From an uncultured Ruminococcus sp. (GTDB lineage: Bacteria > Bacillota > Clostridia > Oscillospirales > Acutalibacteraceae), in NCBI GenBank assembly GCA_902772795.1, contig CACYBZ010000345.1:1-8094 (forward strand): a stretch of 8,094 nucleotides of DNA, read 5' to 3'. Each line of letters begins with the position of its first letter. Positions within the stretch are counted from its first letter, which is position 1. The notes under the pieces are model-generated. The model had not been told where the DNA came from, searched no databases, and was given only the letters and a program-made list of their open reading frames with translations. A program made the position numbers and the translations under genes. Positions 4,351 to 8,094 of the stretch are shown one piece after another.

Positions 4351-6411
4351 ATGTCTTCAAAGAAACTCATATCGATATTGCTTATTGCATCTATGCTGGT
4401 AAGCACATCTGTTCAAGTTTCAGCGATAAATACACAACCGCTCACTGTCGAAGAAAGTACAGTGACAGAGTCAGCAAGTGAAGTCAGTACAGAAGAAAGC
4501 AGTAAGATATTTTTCCGTGCAGGCAGTACAGAGGCAGTACAGACGGAAAGTTCCACAGAAGATACCACAAAGTCAACCAACAGTAACAGTGGTAAAAAGG
4601 AAAGCGGAAATGTTGTTGACACACCCGTTATCAAATCGATTGTCACATCAGTAAAAAGTGTTGTTCTGGAAAACGGAACAAGTCAGAAAATTGATATAGA
4701 AACAGACCCGTCAGATATTGACAGGGCATCTTTGAAATGGCAAAGCACGAATAATGATATTGTTGAAGTAGATAACGACGGTAATATTACCGCAAAAAGT
4801 GTGGGAAGTTGTACTGTAAAGGTATACGCATCTGAAAGCAGTGATGTATATGGCTACTGTGCCGTTACCGTTACCCAGAAAGTACAGGAATTTGCTTTTA
4901 AAGATGTTCCCAAAGAGATGAAGGTAGGGGAAAAGATTTCTGTATCCACCAATATGATCCCTTTGTATTCCACCAACAAGGTGCTCAGATGGACAAGCAG
5001 TGACAAAACTGTTGCTACAGTTTCTCAGAGAGGTATCATTACAGCGGTCGGCAGCGGCAGTTGTACGGTTACAGCTACAACTGCTGATGGAAGTGAAATC
5101 AGTAAAAGTTTTGATATTGAGTGTACAGGAAAAGTGGTAGAACTGCCCCCCGTCACAAAAGCTGCTGCGATTTCTGTTGCTACAATGAGAAAGTTTATCA
5201 GTAACGGTGATTCTTTCCAGATGGAAGCTACAGTTTCTCCGTCAGGTACAACGGATAAATCCCTGCAGTATACCAGCAGTAACGATAAAGTTGCAACCGT
5301 AGACGAAAACGGGAATGTACAGTCTGTTGCTAAAGGTACCTGTGTTATCTATGTGGCTACCAAGGACGGCAGTAATCTCAGAACAGGTTGTGTATTGACG
5401 GTCGAGGATAAAGCAACGTCCATGCAGTTCAGCAGGAAGTCAGTTGTTTGTTACGTCGGCAATACGGTAGATCTGAAACCGAAGGGTGTTCCCAGCGGTA
5501 CATGTCCGTCAGATGTTGTATATAAAAGTAGTGATGAATCTGTGGCAACTGTTGATGCAAATGGTATAATCACCGCTGTGGCAAAAGGAAGTTGTTCTGT
5601 TTTTGGTATTTCTGCTGACGGCGAAACAATATATGACCGGAGCAGTATCACTGTCAATCAGCCTGTATCGTCCATTAAAATTTACGGCGATGACACTGTC
5701 GTCAAGGGAAAGACAACTGCTTTGGTAGCGAAGCTTCTTCCCGGTGACGCTGATAACAAAGACGTTACCTGGAGCAGTAGTAACAGCAGTGTTGCTATAG
5801 TGGCTTATGACGGTGTTGTATATGGTCTGGAACCAGGAGAAACAACCATTATCTGTCGTTCCAGAGATGGTTCAGGTGTGCTTGCCACAAAGAAAATTAT
5901 CGTGGAAGAAGAACCTGACATTGTACATCAGTTAGTAAATATCGCTGTAGCACAGGCAGGAAACGGCCCGAGTAAATATCGTCAGTGGTTTTATGATTAC
6001 GAAGGCTGGGGAATCCCATGGTGTGCTGTATTCGTATCATGGTGTTTCAGACAGGTTGACGGTTTAGGTAAATATATCGTTGCTTCCGATGGTGCAGGTT
6101 CTATCGCAAGAGAAAGTGTTGCGGCAGGTCTGAGTGGCAAATGGTATGAAAGTGAATATACTGATTCTACTACGACACCGCAAATCGGTGATGTTATCGA
6201 GTTCGTCTGGAACTATGAAGGCAAATATGCTTATCAGGACATCTATTTCAGTGACCACGTCGGTCTTGTCTATAAGGTCGATGATGATTACGTTTACACC
6301 GTTGAGGGAAATGCCGGAGCGACCAATGATACCAGTTCGGTAAAATTGAGATCGTACAGCAGAGAAAGCGGAGCTATCAACGGCTATTACAGACCCGATT
6401 ATACAGAATAA
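4351..6411 (+). CDS. Secreted protein: five Big_2 domains plus C-terminal CHAP hydrolase
   Basis: 686 residues from the ATG at 4351, chosen because GGAGG (4338-4342) is 8 nt upstream; a GTG at 4336 would overlap that site. Residues 1-25 form a signal peptide ending VSA. Residues 26-90 are a Ser/Thr/Glu-rich linker. Five bacterial Ig-like (Big_2) domains follow, near 93-176, 177-260, 271-353, 354-437 and 438-519, each with a variant of SSDxxVATVDxxGxITAVxxGxCTV. Residues about 524-686 form a CHAP-type cysteine hydrolase: WCAVFVSWC (Cys558 probable nucleophile), SDHVGLVY (His636) and TVEGNAG (Glu652 or Asn654). CHAP domains cleave peptidoglycan as amidases or endopeptidases, so a role in wall turnover or in attacking other cells is likely. 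No LPXTG, dockerin or S-layer motif is visible, so the Ig-like domains may hold it at the surface. It is monocistronic, with its own promoter and terminator. Confidence 0.9.
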   Translation: MSSKKLISILLIASMLVSTSVQVSAINTQPLTVEESTVTESASEVSTEESSKIFFRAGSTEAVQTESSTEDTTKSTNSNSGKKESGNVVDTPVIKSIVTSVKSVVLENGTSQKIDIETDPSDIDRASLKWQSTNNDIVEVDNDGNITAKSVGSCTVKVYASESSDVYGYCAVTVTQKVQEFAFKDVPKEMKVGEKISVSTNMIPLYSTNKVLRWTSSDKTVATVSQRGIITAVGSGSCTVTATTADGSEISKSFDIECTGKVVELPPVTKAAAISVATMRKFISNGDSFQMEATVSPSGTTDKSLQYTSSNDKVATVDENGNVQSVAKGTCVIYVATKDGSNLRTGCVLTVEDKATSMQFSRKSVVCYVGNTVDLKPKGVPSGTCPSDVVYKSSDESVATVDANGIITAVAKGSCSVFGISADGETIYDRSSITVNQPVSSIKIYGDDTVVKGKTTALVAKLLPGDADNKDVTWSSSNSSVAIVAYDGVVYGLEPGETTIICRSRDGSGVLATKKIIVEEEPDIVHQLVNIAVAQAGNGPSKYRQWFYDYEGWGIPWCAVFVSWCFRQVDGLGKYIVASDGAGSIARESVAAGLSGKWYESEYTDSTTTPQIGDVIEFVWNYEGKYAYQDIYFSDHVGLVYKVDDDYVYTVEGNAGATNDTSSVKLRSYSRESGAINGYYRPDYTE

Positions 6412-6427
6412 TCTTACATAATCACAT

Positions 6428-6470
6428 ACACCAAATCCCCCGTTTTACTGACGGGGGATTTGGTGTTTTT
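6428..6470 (+). terminator. Rho-independent terminator of the CHAP-protein gene
   Basis: Perfect 16-bp stem ACACCAAATCCCCCGT (6428-6443) pairing with 6451-6466, a 7-nt loop, and a T5 run at 6466-6470. It begins 17 bp after the stop codon. The opposite strand lacks a U run, so it should act on the plus strand only. Confidence 0.92.
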
Positions 6471-6492
6471 CGGTGAGTTTACGCAAAAAAAT

Positions 6493-6577
6493 CAAAGTTT
6501 CGGTCAAGCCTTTTTAAAGGCTTGTGGGGTTCAGGGGCAAAGCCCCTGATGGGATTTTTAAGGGCAACGCCCTTAAA
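6493..6577 (-). repeat. Three-hairpin intergenic repeat, copy B
   Basis: Read on the minus strand, it starts right after the TAG stop of the lipoprotein gene. Hairpin 1: arms 6569-6577 and 6557-6565 (TTTAAGGGC). Hairpin 2: arms 6542-6549 and 6531-6538 (TCAGGGGC, loop TTT). Hairpin 3: arms 6516-6524 and 6505-6513 (CAAGCCTTT). Linkers are AATCCCA and ACCCCA, and the tail is ACCGAAACTTTGA. Architecture and linkers match copy A, while hairpin 3 has a different but still self-complementary sequence. It may form the 3' end of the lipoprotein mRNA; a run of seven T lies just past the tail, too far from hairpin 3 for a standard terminator. Confidence 0.8.
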
Positions 6578-7441
6578 CTATTCTACAACAATGACACGTT
6601 TATATCTTTCTGCACCGACTGATGTATATTCCAAACAAACGGCTGAGAGCTGTCCGTTTTCCGCTACAAAAATCTGTGCATCGGCAATATTATCATCTGC
6701 CAGTGTTTTTGAGAGATTTTCCTCATAATGTGAATAGGTTGCCTGATCGTACTGTTTTTTGTAGTCGTTTTCAAGTGACACTTTCACCTTTTCTTTCAGT
6801 TCATCATAGGACATTCCCAGTCTTTCTGCAAATTCAGCATTGCTGACAAGATTACCTGTGTCAATATCAACATTGTAAATATAGAAATTCGCCAGTCCGC
6901 CGAAACTGGAAACATGTGAAACAGAAATACTGACTACCCCATTAATGATATAAGCATCATAATCCATACTCAAGGTAATCATACTGACCTTGTCAGCCAT
7001 TTCCTTATCGGCTTCATCAAAGTAACGTTTGCAGTCACTGATAATCTGTTCATTGACATCATCAAATGAAACACCGGCAATATTGTTGATTTTGGGTATA
7101 CGCATGGTGACATCATATGCATTTCCTACATTGTCAGTATATTGGTAATTTTTTTCCATTGCCGAAACAACACAGTCTTCTGCATTAAGCGTGACGGTAG
7201 GTGCTTCTGTCGGAAATTGTGTAGCGGGAACAGTCGCCGCTACTGTGGGGACTTCTGTCGGCATTGTTGCCTGATTTCGTACCTGAGATTCAGAGACGGC
7301 TTCCGTTGTTTTTGTGGTTGGTGTTGTTGCTTCGCTGTTTGTATGTTCTGCTTGTGGTATATTGATGTTGAAATCTTCACAAGCCGTTAGTGTAGCCAGA
7401 ACAGCACAGAACAGACACACTACGATTAACCTTTTCATCAT
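6578..7441 (-). CDS. Lipoprotein with DUF4163/DUF3298-like C-terminal region
   Basis: 287 residues from the ATG at 7441, 11 nt after GAGG; the next codon is also ATG, and a GTG at 7450 lies too close to the site. Residues 1-20 form a lipoprotein signal ending in the lipobox LTAC, with Cys21 to be lipidated, so the protein is anchored on the outer face of the membrane. Residues about 22-90 are a Thr/Pro/Glu-rich spacer with repeats such as PTEVPTV and PTEAPTV. The rest holds VTMRIPKINNIAG, VNEQI, an acidic helix, a Ser/Gly-rich SVSHVSSFGGLANFYIYNVDIDTG stretch and FAERLGMSYDELKEKV. This order resembles the DUF4163-DUF3298 region found in RsiV-like anti-sigma factors and some polysaccharide deacetylases; no catalytic domain is present. 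Function unknown. It is convergent with the CHAP gene and followed directly by repeat B. Confidence 0.8.
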   Translation of the reverse strand: MMKRLIVVCLFCAVLATLTACEDFNINIPQAEHTNSEATTPTTKTTEAVSESQVRNQATMPTEVPTVAATVPATQFPTEAPTVTLNAEDCVVSAMEKNYQYTDNVGNAYDVTMRIPKINNIAGVSFDDVNEQIISDCKRYFDEADKEMADKVSMITLSMDYDAYIINGVVSISVSHVSSFGGLANFYIYNVDIDTGNLVSNAEFAERLGMSYDELKEKVKVSLENDYKKQYDQATYSHYEENLSKTLADDNIADAQIFVAENGQLSAVCLEYTSVGAERYKRVIVVE

Positions 7442-7467
7442 ACAAATCACTACCTCATTATTGTACG

Positions 7468-7492
7468 TGAATCATAAATCATACATGATTCA
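7468..7492. repeat. 8-bp dyad upstream of the lipoprotein gene
   Basis: TGAATCAT (7468-7475) and ATGATTCA (7485-7492) flank a 9-nt centre, 27 bp upstream of the lipoprotein start, where a promoter or operator is expected. No convincing -35/-10 pair could be assigned. The rest of the gap 7451-7581 shows neither a clear terminator for the ROK gene nor a gene. Confidence 0.35.
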
Positions 7493-7581
7493 AAGACGTA
7501 ATTTTTCCGGAAAGTTTTGTTCTGATTCTGAAAAATCAGTACTTCCTGAGAAAGACGATTAGAAAATCTTCCGCATACTTA

Positions 7582-8094
7582 TCAATCAAGAATCATTCGT
7601 ACACCACCATAAATGCCGGCATCATTGCCTAAATCTGCCAGTTTAAAGTAAGTGTTCCTTGCTGCATGAAATGCATACTGCTGATAATAATACTGTACCT
7701 TCTCAATAAGTGGTGCACCGGCTTTCGACATTCCTCCGCCTATGACAAATACCTGCGGATTGACAACACAGGCTATCTGTGAAAGTCCTCTGCCCAAAAT
7801 TTTTGCGGTTCTGTCAACCATTTTTTCTGCAACTTCGTCCCCGTCTTTGGCACAATCAAAAATATATTTGGCAGTTACTTCTGCATCGTTCAACGTGGTT
7901 TTTACATCGGGGTGTTCTTCCAGATATTTCTTTGTGGTTCTGACAATGCCTGTTGCCGAAGCATACTGTTCCAGACAACCATGGTTACCGCAACCGCAGG
8001 TTTCTTTTTCGTTTTCTTTCATATTGATATGTCCGATTTCACCGCCTGCACCGTCACTGCCCGAAACAATTTTTTCGTTGATAATGACACCACC
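7582..8094 (-). CDS. glcK: ROK-family glucokinase, C-terminal part
   Basis: The last 170 residues of a gene that enters from the right edge; the reading frame is open to base 8094, upstream of the first internal ATG. Fragment residues 17-22 are GGEIGH and 33-42 are CGCGNHGCLE, the ROK zinc-binding signature: the His plus the Cys residues 33, 35 and 40 hold a structural zinc. EQYASATG follows, then VNPQVFVIGGGMSKAG near the nucleotide site and the LGNDAGIYGG ending. ROK glucokinases phosphorylate glucose with ATP in the cytoplasm and feed glycolysis. The spacing and EQYASATG fit glucokinases better than ROK repressors, but other sugar kinases of the family (N-acetylmannosamine or fructose) cannot be excluded without the N-terminal half. 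It is 140 bp from the lipoprotein start on the same strand, so co-transcription is possible. Confidence 0.9.
   Translation of the reverse strand, partial: GGVIINEKIVSGSDGAGGEIGHINMKENEKETCGCGNHGCLEQYASATGIVRTTKKYLEEHPDVKTTLNDAEVTAKYIFDCAKDGDEVAEKMVDRTAKILGRGLSQIACVVNPQVFVIGGGMSKAGAPLIEKVQYYYQQYAFHAARNTYFKLADLGNDAGIYGGVRMILD

Noticed and set aside
4435..4620. Recurring AGTACAGA-like units in the linker of the CHAP protein as a regulatory repeat
   Set aside because: They encode the Ser/Thr/Glu-rich linker in frame and are explained by low-complexity coding sequence.
7142..7390. Cysteine-rich plus-strand frame opposite the lipoprotein gene
   Set aside because: It is the antisense of the Thr/Pro-rich spacer and lipobox region; its cysteines arise from the complement of codons on the coding strand. 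No ribosome site or known family.

Overview
The window looks like chromosomal DNA from a low-GC, Gram-positive member of the Clostridia, most like Ruminococcus/Oscillospiraceae. The evidence is a SpoIIM-type membrane protein, a secreted Big_2-repeat plus CHAP protein of the kind common in these gut bacteria, strong GGAGG ribosome binding sites, TTGACA/TATAAT promoters, and scattered hairpin-rich intergenic repeats. The taxon is an inference from gene content; no rRNA or other marker is present.

Layout. Positions 1-2841 (minus strand) hold a compact four-gene block: a SpoIIM-like membrane protein, a six-helix YesL/DUF624-like membrane protein, an ADP-ribosylglycohydrolase-fold protein whose metal-binding motifs are degenerate, and an intact-looking ADP-ribosylglycohydrolase that runs off the left edge. 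Gaps of 16 and about 21 bp and a 1-base stop/start overlap suggest one operon. Positions 2842-3340 are a gene-free gap of about 500 bp containing candidate promoters for that operon, an 18-bp perfect palindrome, a three-hairpin repeat (copy A) and a long imperfect hairpin. Positions 3341-4141 (minus) are proC, pyrroline-5-carboxylate reductase, with its own promoter. It is divergent from a plus-strand gene at 4351-6411 that encodes a secreted protein with a signal peptide, a Ser/Thr/Glu-rich linker, five Big_2 Ig-like domains and a C-terminal CHAP cysteine hydrolase. That gene has a near-consensus promoter with a perfect dyad sitting in it, and a strong terminator. Positions 6578-7441 (minus) are a lipoprotein with a C-terminal region like DUF4163/DUF3298, followed directly by a second, inverted three-hairpin repeat (copy B). 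Positions 7582-8094 (minus) are the C-terminal part of a ROK-family glucokinase cut by the right edge.

Functional reading. proC (proline synthesis) and the ROK kinase (sugar phosphorylation) are ordinary metabolism. The CHAP protein and the lipoprotein act outside the membrane. The most unusual items are (i) the tandem pair of ADP-ribosylglycohydrolase paralogues, one apparently a pseudoenzyme with an odd translation start, placed behind two membrane proteins, and (ii) the two diverged copies of a three-hairpin repeat whose stems differ in sequence but keep pairing. Nothing here amounts to a proven new system; these are leads.
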